Part shown: one piece after another, positions 47,328 through 58,874 of the stretch
Layout of the letters: each line of letters starts with the position of its first letter
Position numbering within the stretch: the stretch's first letter is position 1
Assembly: GCA_905182985.1 (NCBI GenBank)
Contig: CAJJDN010000004.1
Coordinates: forward strand, 871,358 to 935,357
Direction: 5' to 3'
Source: Paramecium sonneborni
Taxonomy: Eukaryota > Ciliophora > Oligohymenophorea > Peniculida > Parameciidae
DNA: 64,000 nt
Notes under the pieces: generated by a model
The model's database searches: none
The model's input: only the letters and a program-made list of their open reading frames with translations
Told to the model about the DNA's origin: nothing
Made by a program: the position numbers and the translations under genes

Positions 47328-48486
47328 ATGGAGAAAATAGAAAAAATATATAACTACATTAGAGAAAAAGGGAGTAAATAATTATTCATTCTCATTTCTA
47401 TACAATTGTCCTTCTTAATATTATCCTGTGTTATCTTAATAATAATTGAAAATGAACAAAACAATGCCGAATATAGAAGAGAAAATTTATACAAATGGTT
47501 AATTTTATTGTTGTTTAGTTTATCTTCATTTTATTACGCTTGGCATTCTGTAATTATAGTTGATATTTTATAAGATTATCAAAAAAAATATGCTAGAATT
47601 GTTAGCTTATCTAATAATATCTATTTGTACAACAATTGCTAGTACATTAAGATATTTTTATATTAGTATTAATGAAGAGTTAGATCATAAAATAGTAAAT
47701 AATAATATTAATCATAGTTAGTTCAAATTGTTTGTTATGTTTATATAGGATTTTCAATATTTGTGTAAATAATGGGATTGATTTCATATAAATATTTTAT
47801 AGAAGCTTTTAGAGATGAAATATTTACAAAGATTGGAGCCTCTGTTAATGAACAGAATAAATTCAAATGGTTTACTTCATTTTAATGTCTTCTATAAGTA
47901 TATGCACAACTAACATTTTTGATTTTTGTAACATTTTTCTTTTTTTTTGATACATCAATAGAATAATAATCATAGATTCATCTTATTGCTGATATTTCTG
48001 CCATAATTGTTATCATTGCTGGATTTGTAATTGGATATATAGGAGTATATTATGATAAAATATATTTAGGTTAAAAAAAGAAAATTAAAATTAGTTTATT
48101 TATATTTTTTTATTGCTTTTTTAATTTGCATAGCTGAAAATGTCAAACTCTTTTTATTCTTGTAATATTATGATTATTAATTCGAACAAATAAATTTAGA
48201 TTGGGCCACCTTTTTAATTATCGCTATAATTTTTTTAGCTAGCATAATTGTATTGGTATCAATTTATATATCAATATTTAATAGATATTTAATTTCTTTT
48301 ATGGATATAAATGTGTCAAATTAAAATTTTAGGATATAAAAACTTTTGATGTGGATTAAAAAACAAAAGATCCTTTTTTATCATAATACGATTACTGAAT
48401 TAAATTTATATTTCAATTTAGTAAATTTAGATAGATTTACTCAGTCCAAGGCTACAAATTCTTATGCTTCTCTTAATTTCCAATGA
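47328..48486 (+). CDS. Multipass membrane protein, 361 aa
   Basis: Introns 47550-47574 (25 nt, AAG), 47695-47717 (23) and 48045-48069 (25) give 362 codons. About eight transmembrane segments are predicted: LFILISIQLSFLILSCVILI, YKWLILLLFSLSSFYYAWH, LELLAYLIISICTTIASTL, IVCYVYIGFSIFVQIMGLIS, LTFLIFVTFFFFF, IIVIIAGFVIGYIGV, LVYLYFFIAFLICIAENV and TFLIIAIIFLASIIVLVSIY. Loops are short, with a charged amphipathic piece between TM4 and TM5 (FRDEIFTKIGASVNEQNKF). No transporter or channel signature was recognised. The last 46 bp overlap the end of the convergent Schlafen-type gene. Confidence 0.8.
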
Positions 48487-50450
48487 ACTTCAATCTTAAG
48501 ATTGTCCTTGATAAATTTATAAATTTTTATCAGATCTTCAACATGTTTAGCTTCAATTATTTTACATTCTTTTTTTACATAAATATAAAAATTATGCAAT
48601 TTCAAATTATCAGAAATTATTTATTCCAAATCTATATCTTAATAAGCAACTTAAATTATTTATGGATGTCCATATGTAAATTTAGCTCTTTCTCTTTTTC
48701 CATTTAATTAACTTCTTAAATTTTCAATGAATTCCTCTTTACTTAAATTTTTCAACTGTATATGAATTGTCGTAGATGCAACTATGATATCTTGAACACA
48801 AATATCATAAAGGGTCTTTAATATAATGATTAATTAATTAAAAACATTTGATTTCAGTTTTCGAATAACTATCCAATTTTTCCATTCTTGGATTTAATTT
48901 ATTTAATCCTCAAATTATAAATTTAAATTAGCTAAATCTATATCAGGATGAGGCTATAAATTTTCATTAAGATTTTCATTGGATTCTAATTATGATAATA
49001 GATTATGGTTCATTTTTAAATCTTATTTATATTAATTTTAATTTTCATTAGATCTTTCTTTTGAAGATTAACTTGTGAATCTTTTATTTTTAATTCTATC
49101 TTCAATATAGAAATTTCTTCCAATTCTTTCAGAAACTAAAACATTTTGATTGTAATTAAGAATTTTAATTAATTATTTTAAATGATGATGTCTAACTGCT
49201 TTTGATTGATCTCCATATCTTTTAAAACAAAATGTAGCTTCACATTATTAATGATGTTCAATTAATTCTCCAAATGTATAAACAAATGTTGAATCTAATT
49301 CTCTAATTAATTCTATTTTGACAATGAAATATCCTTCAAGTTGAATTGCTTCATATGAATAAATTGGTAATAATTCAATTTTCACTTACTTATCAACTGT
49401 TAAATTTGGATGAATCATATCTAAACATTCTTCCCAAAGAAGTTATCTAAAATAGTAAATATTATTTCCAACATAGAATCCTCTTACTTAAAATGAGTCT
49501 TTGATTCCAATAAATAAAGTTCCTCCTTTTTAATTTAAAAATGCAGTAACAGCTTTTTTTACAATAAACTAATTTTTAACTTCTAAATTAATCATTTCTT
49601 TATATTCAATAGTTTCATCTTCAGGTACATGAATAAATTCATTTTATATAAATAATTTTCTATTCAATAAATCTTCTTTATTTCTAACCACTTTTACATC
49701 TTTAAATACTGGAATTGAATCATAATAATCATTTAATTCTATATCTACATATTTTTCAGCTAATTCATGACTTTCATATTCTATAAATTTTTTAATTTAT
49801 TGTAATAATGATATTTGTAATTAATTTGATGAATATATTTCTAAGTCTTATGATTACTTTATAATTTAATCAAAAAGGTCTTATGATTTCTAAATACTTA
49901 TTATAAATTGATACATTATTTGTATATTCTTCAATTAAATTATATATAGTCACATAAGTTCTATCAAATAAATTAATCTTGATGGATTATGTAAGGTAAC
50001 TAATTTCTTAGTCATAAATGGAAGGTAAAAGTACCATTACATTATTAAATTTAAATTGTTTAAATAATGTAATCAATAATTTTATAGAGTTTGTTTGTTA
50101 ACCTAAATATTTTAATAGTTAAATATTGTACAATAGTATCTTTCAATAATATATGCTATATTTTCCTCTTCAATCAATTTAATTGGAACTATCAAACCAA
50201 AAACTAATGTTAATAGACAAAGAAGATTTAAATTTTATTCCCCCAAGTTATTGCAACAGTCTTATAAAAGTCTCCCAAAATGATCTTAATTATTGGACAG
50301 CTCTTTTAATAATTTTTCTTATTCTGTAAGTTGTTAATTCTCTAACAAATGATCAGTCCATATGGTAATTTATTTAAACAAAGGGTATAACTATAGTTTC
50401 TAGATCAAATCCAATTCATTTTTAAATGCAAGGTAAAATTTTTCCTTCAT
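48441..50450 (-). CDS. Schlafen AlbA_2 domain protein, 651 aa
   Basis: Introns 50103-50131 (29 nt) and 49890-49914 (25 nt) give 652 codons; without the second one a false start at 49916 would be chosen. The N-terminal 230 residues are helical (MKEKFYLAFKNELDLIQKLQ; CLLTLVFGLIVPIKLIEEEN; NNVMVLLPSIYDQEISYLTQ). At about 262-390 the AlbA_2 signature appears: ETIEYKEMINLEVKNQF, then VKKAVTAFLNQKGGTLFIGI with KD, and later YFIVKIELI plus FKRYGDQSKAVR. The domain binds nucleic acid in Schlafen proteins and related prokaryotic regulators. The C-terminal third carries basic helices but no helicase or Walker motif. Role unknown; RNA binding is inference. Confidence 0.82.
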
Positions 50451-50493
50451 TATTTAATTAATTAATTATTTTATAATAAATATTTAAACTAAT

Positions 50494-51945
50494 TCAAAAA
50501 GCTTAAATGTTTCTCTAAGAATCTAATTAAGAAACTTAAGGTTGTTGTTGTTATGTCTCATTAATAAGTGGTCTTAAATTTATTTTAATCTCGTCTGTTC
50601 TACTACTCCATTAAAGCATATCAGAATCTTTCTTATTGGAAATGTAATATTTTAATATGGATTCCTAGTCAAATAAACTCCTACAATTAGGACAGCTCTG
50701 TAGATATTGGTATCACATTACTTTATGTATATTCATCCATTTATCGAAACAAGACGTATGGAAGATATGATTGCAATAGGTGACTCTTACAGGCGATTCA
50801 TCATAAAAAATGTCAAGGCAAATCAGGCATTGATTGAGTGTAATAAATTTCTCGCATTTATTTCGAAGTGCTAAAAATTCTTATGAAGGAAAGAATTTCT
50901 CTATTAAAGATGGAACATTCTTAATCTCATATTTTAATTCACTTTTCTTTTATCCATTTTATTTTTTATAACATTTTGATTTGATAATACAAAATATAAA
51001 GCAAATTGTAGCTACTGATAGAATAGTACTCAAAACTATTATGAGTAAATAATTATCACTATTTTGAACAGGACTCTCCAAGTAGATTAAGTAATTTGAA
51101 TTAAAATATACTAAATAATAAAAGTTTACAGTATAATTAAATTATTCTTTTAAATTTAACACATTATTGTGACATTATTTGATTTAATCAATTGAAATAT
51201 ACAAAGTCTTGTTTGTTTAATTACTTATTTAATTTATATTGAAATTTTAAGTTATGCAAAATCCATAAAATGAAGTGGAATTTTAAAATTATAATAAAAT
51301 TTCTTCATTTTCCTTTTGAATTTTTTGAACGTCAACATAATAAATCTTTCCACCCTAAAATATTTATTGTGTAGTTAGATCATCAATTATAAGATTGCAA
51401 TCTTAACCTATTTAATAAAGATTACAACTACAAAATTAGTATTTACATTCCGTACCATTCTAGCAATTCCTGATATTAAACAAATTATTTACAAAATGCA
51501 TTAATTGGAATTGATTTATTATATTCTTACAATTATGTTGGCTTCATAACTTGATTGAAAACCTATATATAAAGATTCGTTATATTAATAGATTTGATAG
51601 TAATTCGATATTAATTTATTGGTTGATTACATCTACAACACTAAATATTAAGTTTGCTTCATTTGATACGAAAACCAATTAACAAAACATCTAATAAAGA
51701 ATCAATATTCACTTTTCTTCAGAGAGTAATTACATAAATGTAGATTAAGTTGGCTTATGAATGCAAATAAATAGAAATGGTTGTTTTTGTAAGTTATCAA
51801 CATTTTAGGTATCAAGTGTAATTTTAATTTGATTATTGGTAAAATTGAAAGGGATTGTGATAAAATTAAGTCCTTTGAAAGAGTTATGTTAGATAATTGG
51901 TAATGCTATGAGATAGCCAAGCAAGATAAAATAACATAATTTCAT
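50494..51945 (-). CDS. Type I membrane protein with EGF-like and RING-H2 domains, 460 aa
   Basis: Introns 51691-51712 (22 nt, TAG), 51470-51492 (23, CAG) and 50698-50721 (24, CAG) give 461 codons. Signal peptide MKLCYFILLGYLIALPI, luminal domain with LYIGFQSSYEANIIV, an EGF-like module (NCQNGTECKYQFCSCNLYQI, GQDC; six cysteines), a transmembrane helix at about 282-302 (LLIIVLSTILSVATICFIFC), and a cytosolic RING-H2 finger: CLICLDIFYDESPV, YCNHIFHTSCFDKW, SCPNCRSLF. The C-x2-C...C-x-H-x2-H-x2-C...C-x2-C spacing is intact, so E3 ubiquitin ligase activity is likely, with the luminal part as receptor. This architecture is repeated in ciliate families. Confidence 0.92.
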
Positions 51946-52073
51946 AATTATAAAATATAATAACAGTTAGGTATTTTTGAATAGTTAAGGGAATGTGACA
52001 AGATCTTATAAGTGTTAATGAATAAAAAAAAGTATTAAATGTAAGAATAGAAATAAATAATATATTAAATAAT

Positions 52074-52736
52074 ATGAATACATCCTAAAAACCATTTATA
52101 ATAAGACATATACAAGATAATTACATAGTACCGCCTGATTCATCTTCATTCAATGCAATAGTAGAGAAAAGAATATAATTTGTACAAGGAGCAAATACTT
52201 TTATAGCAGTAGGAATAGATTTGAATAATAGGTGATGTTGAGTTATGATAGTATATAACATGGATTCTAGTTTTTCTAATATTATGATAAATGCTTATCA
52301 TATGCATACATGATTGGAGCATTGTTAATTGGTAATATATTTTGGATTCTCTGTTCAATATTTGGGTTTTATTCAATTGATGCAAAGAACTCACAAAAGA
52401 TTCATAGGTATATATTATATAAGACTAGGGATATTTTTGGACATTATTGTGGGTGTTATTTACAAGAATTCTGGTGTATGGATATATGGCATATTAAATG
52501 AATTAGTTTAATATCTACCCAGAATCTGATAAAGTTATTAATGATATTGTATGTGAATCACTTAATTAAACAGGATTAATCATTATATAAATAACTATTG
52601 AATCAGTTGTTTTATTGATAATGATCTATTTCTCACATTCTATTAGACATTACATAAGATGTATATTATTTATATTCTATATATTATAATAGTGTGGGAA
52701 TTTAATGAAAACTCTAAAAATTGGAGTGGAATATGA
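52074..52736 (+). CDS. Small membrane protein, four TM segments, 184 aa
   Basis: Introns 52209-52231 (23 nt), 52366-52387 (22, AAG), 52476-52506 (31) and 52671-52702 (32) give 185 codons to TGA. After 55 soluble residues (MNTSQKPFIIRHIQDNYIVP) hydrophobic segments appear: AYMIGALLIGNIFWILCSIF, FIGIYYIRLGIFLDIIVGVI and IIIQITIESVVLLIMIYFS, with a loop FNIYPESDKVINDIVCESLN. Tetraspanin-like size, but no CCG motif. Four introns in 0.66 kb make it one of the most intron-dense genes here. Function unknown. It converges on the large helical-protein gene with 22 bp between stops. Confidence 0.78.
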
Positions 52737-52758
52737 ATTTTAAATCAATTTATATAAA

Positions 52759-55559
52759 TCATAATGTCTTAGATTAATCATATCTTAATTTCTCTTATTC
52801 AAAAATTTCATAATTTTGTAGTTGAATCAAATTGTATCTGTCTAATGTCTTTGTAACATCCTTCAATAAAATTTAACTCTATCTAGAATACTATTCCTAA
52901 TACTAAACAATTTATTCATGTTCCTATTATTCAATTAAAACATTTATCCATTTAATCAGTTCATTCAATTTCAATTATGATTTTTATTTCAAATTTACCA
53001 TATTTGGACAATCATTATAATATACAATCATTTCTTCATTCCCTACAATATCATGTATAATATCAGGTTGATTTATTAATGTTTATAAATAAGATTCTAA
53101 AACATCTCCTTCTTATTTCCTCATTCTAATCAACTCATAACAAAAGTTCCAAATAAATATTTGGGATCTTTTCCCATAAATTTGACATAATTTACATAAA
53201 CTAACATAATATTCCTATAATTGTTGTTAAATATAAGCAATCAATTCTTATAGAGCATATTAATTCAAGTAAGAATCATGAGATTCATGATGTCCTTTTT
53301 AACACTTCTATTTAATCTAAGTTAACAATTTCATTTAAGATTCTATATAAAAATAATGACTTAATGATATTTGATATTCAATATCTACAGGAATATATTT
53401 AAGATTTTTAAATTGTTAACCTCCACAAACAAGACTTTACATTAAAAGTCTATAAGCTTTTAATAATTATTGAATCTCTTCTAATTATTATTATCCAAAG
53501 TTTTATGCAACTATATAATGCTAATAATAACATATTAAAGTCTAAATTATTCTCATAACAAATATATTATCTTTCTCATTACTCAAAATCTTTTTGAAAA
53601 GCTGGCTTAACCAAATCGCAAATTCACCACTCTTAAAATTTATGCTTGGCTTAATAATATCCAAATTCATATTTATTGTCTAACTGTATAAAAAATTAAC
53701 AATCTATATAATCTTACTACAAAATTAGTAATCAATCCATTATTCATTTTCAAACAACTCTACATTCATTAATATATATATACATATAATCATTAATAAT
53801 TATGGACTTTATATTACTTTTTATCCTACTAATTTAGATGTCAATTAATCTTATTAAATTAACTCTTTAGAAATTATACCCAAAAAACATGCTAAAAATA
53901 AATTAAATCCTTTCCATAAATTATCATTTGACAATTCTTATGCATTTTATATCGAACTTTTCAAAAGATTATTAAAAACATAGCTAATCAATTACCTAAT
54001 TAAATAACTTGGAGTTCTAACATCTTTTAAACCTTCATTTCTTTTTTTTTTTTCTTCCAATTCAGCCAATTTCAACCACTAGAACAACATATCTATCTTG
54101 CCATTTTGAAGTTAGTTCATAAACACTGTTGTTATCAATTTTAAACTTGTATCTAATATCTTACATTAAGAACAATTGATACTGATTTTTAAAGTGAAAT
54201 TTGAATATCATCAACATCAAGTGGATCTTTATTTTAAAGATCCATCAAAAACTTTGGAAAAGTATTTAGAAAATGTTTATTGTCTAACAAAAATAATTAA
54301 TTTTGTTTATTGTTTCTTATTAGTGTATATATTGTAGTAATTAATTATTGCTTCATTACTATAGGACAAATGAATAAATAATTAAGTACTAATTCCATGA
54401 CATCAGTATTTTTAAATGTTAATTTTTCATCAAACATTTGATATTCAGTTATTTTTAAGGAAACCGGAATATCTAAAAGCCATTCCAATACTGAACAAAT
54501 AAGTGATTCAGAATTCAAATTTTAAACAAACCTTATGTTATCAGATGATGGTATGATACTTAAAATTAATTTTTATAACACCTATTTAAAGAATTAAGGA
54601 ATACCTATGAATTTTATACAGAAATGATTTAGAATAATTTTATACAATAGATTTGGAGAGCTTAAGAAGTTGTACAATTATATAATAGAACAATAAAACT
54701 TATCGCTTCAAAATCTTTAAATAATTTCTTAATAACTTCTACCTTAACTTTTGACAATTAATTCTAATACTAAATAAATTTACTTACTATTAGAACAATT
54801 AATAATGTTTAAACTTAACAGAAATTGTGATCCTTTGTACAATATGAAAATATTTGCTGAATTGATTAACCAAATAATTATTCTAACTCATTTAGATTAC
54901 TGCCTGTTGCTTATGATATATCATTAACTATTTGATCGAGTATTTCATTAATAAGCAATCCAAATTGATCAATTTTTATTTAAGTTTCTCGACTTATGAT
55001 TTATTATGGCTACTCTTTATTGTTGTGCTATTCACAACAAATCATTTCATCTATTTCGGTTGTTTTTAGCTGCGATTATTGTCGACAATATTACCATGAA
55101 TTTCACTATTTCCAACATTTCAAAACTTTTTAGTAAATCTCTGTACTTTTTATTGTATATTGTTTTCAAAATGTTAAAATATTCAACTACTACTTTTTTA
55201 TCTTCAAATTCATAGATTATTAGAGGCCAAATAAAGTATAATAAAATCTACTCTTAATTTCAATCAATACATCTTCTTTTAAACTTTCATTAACTTTGGT
55301 ATAAATAACAAACAATTATGATATGAAATCTATTGTAAGTAAACTAATAGGCAATTTTATTTCACTCCATCTCTTAAAAAAATTATCATTTTTAGCCTAA
55401 GTCTATATTGATTTTTCACATAGCATTTAGGCTAAATATTATAATTAAATTAACATTTCAGATGCCGTAAATGTAGACACTAGAAATCTATAAATAATTA
55501 CCCTTTTGGTGAAAAAGTCTTATGAATTCATCAAGTGTTTTGAATTGAATTTAATCCAT
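52759..55559 (-). CDS. Large helical (HEAT-like?) protein, about 894 aa
   Basis: Introns 55480-55501 (22 nt), 55248-55270 (23), 55070-55094 (25, CAG), 54582-54604 (23) and 54160-54182 (23, AAG) give 895 codons; an 18-nt in-frame stretch at 54770-54787 may also be removed. Starts MDQIQFKTLDEFIRLFHQKG. Most of the protein is alpha-helical with repeating amphipathic pairs: EMLIQLQYLAQMLCEKSIQ, LPISLLTIDFISQLFVIY, LLYFIWPLIIYEFEDKKVVV, LICSVLEWLLDIPVSLKI, VMELVLNYLFICPIVMKQQL, WKGFNLFLACFLGIISKELI. This fits an alpha-solenoid such as an importin/exportin or ubiquitin-ligase scaffold, but no family signature was found. The last 120 residues are Q/E-rich coiled coil. Confidence 0.75.
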
Positions 55560-55585
55560 AAATAATTAATATATAACTGTTCTAG
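55560..55585. promoter_or_regulatory. 26-bp bidirectional promoter region
   Basis: The minus-strand helical-protein gene starts at 55559 and the plus-strand EF-hand gene at 55586, leaving 26 AT-rich bp. Both must use overlapping regulatory DNA. Confidence 0.45.
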
Positions 55586-58200
55586 ATGATAGTAAGAAGA
55601 GATCGCATTCATCATCAAGGGAAAACTAATAGAGACTTTAAGTATACTATTTAATTTTATAAAAGGATGTTAGATTCATAAAAAAATACTTTGAATAATC
55701 AAAATAGTTCTTAAGATGGAGATAGAATCACTTCATTATCTATTCCAAAAAATAAAAAGTTTTCAGAAATATTAGACTAAAAATCTAAAAGGATTGTATA
55801 ATGCAAAGATCCAGTAGAGGAGACTAGGAATTCTGCTAAGAAATTTAATTAACATCATTTAATTGGTTATCCTAGGTATAAAAAGTTAAAATATTCAATC
55901 TTAGGTTTTCTTAGTTAGAAGAGAAGGAATTAATGAAAAGAGTATTTTGTGGTGATTCTAATACACTTTTTTTAAATGAAGAACATAGATAGAATTAAGA
56001 AAGTCCAATTGATACAAAATGTATTATTGATTATGAATAAAATTAAAATAGAAGAATAAAAAGAGAAACTAGCATAATAGAAACGAGAAGAGAATACAAC
56101 AGGGATTTAAGAGACTTAATTAGTAGGGTTAGAAAATAAGAATACATTAGAAGGGAAAGTAGATATAGAAAAGGTTAGAGATATTAGAAGAGCTATAAGA
56201 AGAAGATATGCAAATAGAAAAAACTTTTAAAAAATATTTAATTTATGGGATGAAGATTCTAATGGTGCAGTAAGTGTTAAGAATCTTTATAATATGATTT
56301 AAAGATTAAACATTAATATTAATATAGATGAAGCAAGAGTATTATTAGCAAGTGCAGATATGGATGGTTCTAATGATTTAGGATTAGATGAATTTTTAGA
56401 TCTTATATTTAATGATAAAGATGCACTTAATGTGAATTTAAAAGCTTTACCATAATTAACTGAAGATGAAAAAGATTCATTAATTAAAAATCAAGAAACT
56501 ATAGATTTTCTAAGAAAAGATGCATTACAAGCTAGAGATAGAAGACATTAGAATTAAGTTAATTTAATTCTTAAAAACAGAGTATTTAAAACCAATTATA
56601 ATTTAAGTTATAATAATTGGGTTAATAACTAACTATGTAGGATGAATTACAAAAAGGTTATATTAGTTATGGTAGATTTGAAAGAGTTATTAAAAAATTA
56701 GAAATTGATCCAAGTATTTTATCAGAATAAGATCTTAAAATTTTATATGAAAATTTCAAAAATCAAGATGATACATTTGATTATAAAAAGTTCTTAAATC
56801 ATCTTAAATCATTCTAATTGAATGAAGAAGTATATGATGATCCATACTCTAATAAGAATTAAGAACCTGTTGATAAAAAATAACTATTATTAAAAAGTAT
56901 GAAATATCAAGAAGATTAACTAATTAAATTATTTGATATTACAAGAGTAGATGCTTATTCATTAGAAAAAATGAAAAACAAAACCAAAATTTTAATTAAT
57001 AAAATTTAAAGATATTTACCTTCTTAAACTAAATTTGAAGAATTTCTTAAGAATAAAATTCAAGGAAATTAAATTAATGTTAAAGATTTCTCACATGTAA
57101 TCATACAATTTTTAGAAAGTGTAAATGAAAGATATCAGAAACATGATCTTGAAAGTATGTTAAGTATATTATAATTTGGATAATATGAGACCTAAAAAAC
57201 AGAAGAAGTTATTAGAATATTATTTAAGTAAATATTAGATCCATAAATTTAGTGAAACTGATTAGGAATTTTATGATAGAGTTTAATTAAGATAAAAAGG
57301 GCCTGCTCCTCCTGAAAAAGTATCAAAAATTGATTAACCACTTTAAAGTATAGAGAATAAGGAATAAGATTTAGATAAATAAATATGTATAATTAATTTA
57401 ATAAATTATCTTTAGAGTTTTATAATTAAGATGCTGGTATGACATGGTATGTACCTAATCAATCAAAAGAATTGTCGGATATTTTAATGAAGGTTGAAAA
57501 TAATCTATTTAATAAAACAGAAAGAGCTTATAAACTATTTAAGGATTTCGATAAAGATAAGGATGGTTACATTTCATAATAGGATATGAAATAAAAATTA
57601 GAAGAAATGAATATACTTAATGGTAAAGAAATAGGAGTATTAATAAATTATGTTGATCCAACAAATAAAGGATATGCTACTTTTAGTGAATTTCATGAAA
57701 AAATAAGGGCAGGAATGACAATAGTAGATAATAGTGGAAATCAGTTAATTTAAATGAATAGTCAACCTTGCAAAATCTTTATGAATTCAGCCAAAGCTTT
57801 CTTACCTGAATTATCTAGATTAACTGAAGAGTTTAAAAAACCTTTTAGACCTTAAACTAATCATACTGATATAAGACCCTCAACGAGATTTGGAGCTACT
57901 CCTGGTTTTAAAAATACTTTTGAAAATTTTGTTCCTCCTAAGACATCCTCAATGTTTATGACTTAAGGGGAGAGATTTTCAAAAAATAGAGAATAATTTT
58001 TATAAGAGGAAAAAGCTAATTATAATTAAAAATATGAAAATAAACTAAATAGAATACGATAATATCATTAATCTATTGAATAAAGAATATAGTCTGCTTA
58101 AGAGTAAAGAGAATAGAAAGATGTTAGTAATTTAAAATCAAAATAAATGGCATAATGGACATATGAACACAAAGCCCATCTTAAAAATGATTATTTATGA
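55586..58200 (+). CDS. Large EF-hand protein, 824 aa
   Basis: Introns 55876-55904 (29 nt), 56021-56051 (31), 56582-56607 (26, AAG), 57228-57252 (25) and 57387-57415 (29) give 825 codons. A basic N-terminus (MIVRRDRIHHQGKTNRDFKY) leads to EF hands: WDEDSNGAVSVKN and ADMDGSNDLGLDEF (about 230-270), and DFDKDKDGYISQQDMKQ with VDPTNKGYATFSEF (about 610-660). Between them lie divergent helical pairs. After the last EF hand, MNSAKAFLPELSRL, IRPSTRFGATPGFK and MTQGERFSKNREQF form a conserved-looking tail, then coiled coil to the end. The layout resembles large axonemal EF-hand proteins (EFCAB/EFHB style), so a ciliary calcium role is likely but unproved. Confidence 0.85.
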
Positions 58201-58221
58201 TTAAAAATATATTATTTATAA

Positions 58222-58818
58222 ATGGGATCATCATGTACTAAATTTGTATGTTAAGACACTATAGATTCTGATCTTATAAGCTTAGAATCTAAAATGAGAA
58301 CTTTAAATGAAATGAGTAAAAGTACTAAATTGTCATCTCTAAAATTGAGTATCACATATACCAATCCCATAAATTTAAATGTTTCAGAAACATAAATAAA
58401 AGAGATTGATCATCATATTAACAAAATAAATAAAAGTAAAGGAAGAATGAAATGTTTTAATTTTCAAGAAGATCATCAACAATAATTTTGGCTTTCTTAA
58501 GTTTCTCAAATTACTGATAGTCCAGTAACAGTAAAAAGTGAAACTAGAAGAATTAAAAAGAAAAATAAGCCTTAGAAAAAGCTTATTTAGATTTAAAATT
58601 TAGATTTATCATTTTATACTCAAAGAATAAGTTACTAATTAGAAAATAATGAAAACCATTCTTAAAGAAGTATTCTAAAATCTCCTTTAAATAAAAGTTT
58701 TAATTCTTTCTCTGAACATAAGAAAGTACATTTTGCTTAAGGTACAAATTTTAGATCAAATAAAACTTCTCCTTTAAAAAGAACAATGTTCAAAGACTTA
58801 AGAAGAAGTTTAATATGA
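58222..58818 (+). CDS. Myristoylation-signal protein with SILK and RVxF motifs, 198 aa (tandem copy 1)
   Basis: Single exon. MGSSCTKF at the start is a strong N-myristoylation signal with a nearby Cys that could be palmitoylated, so membrane attachment is predicted. Most of the protein is disordered and basic (residues 100-125). Near the C-terminus, SILK at 150-153 and KKVHF at 167-171 fit the two docking motifs by which many regulators bind protein phosphatase 1 (SILK then RVxF, about 16 residues apart, as in Inhibitor-2-type proteins). The following AQGTNFRSNKTSP is shared with the next gene, as is FNFQEDH at 79-85. No other domain is present. A PP1 targeting or inhibitor role is inference from these motifs. 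Confidence 0.85.
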
Positions 58819-58874
58819 ATGTTTACTCAGTTTGTATTAGCATTATTTTATATTATTTTTACTAATATTCCTAA

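Noticed and set aside
47328..48486. Possible major-facilitator or ion-channel identity of the multipass membrane protein
   Set aside because: Transmembrane count and loops do not match MFS signatures, and no pore or voltage-sensor motif is visible.
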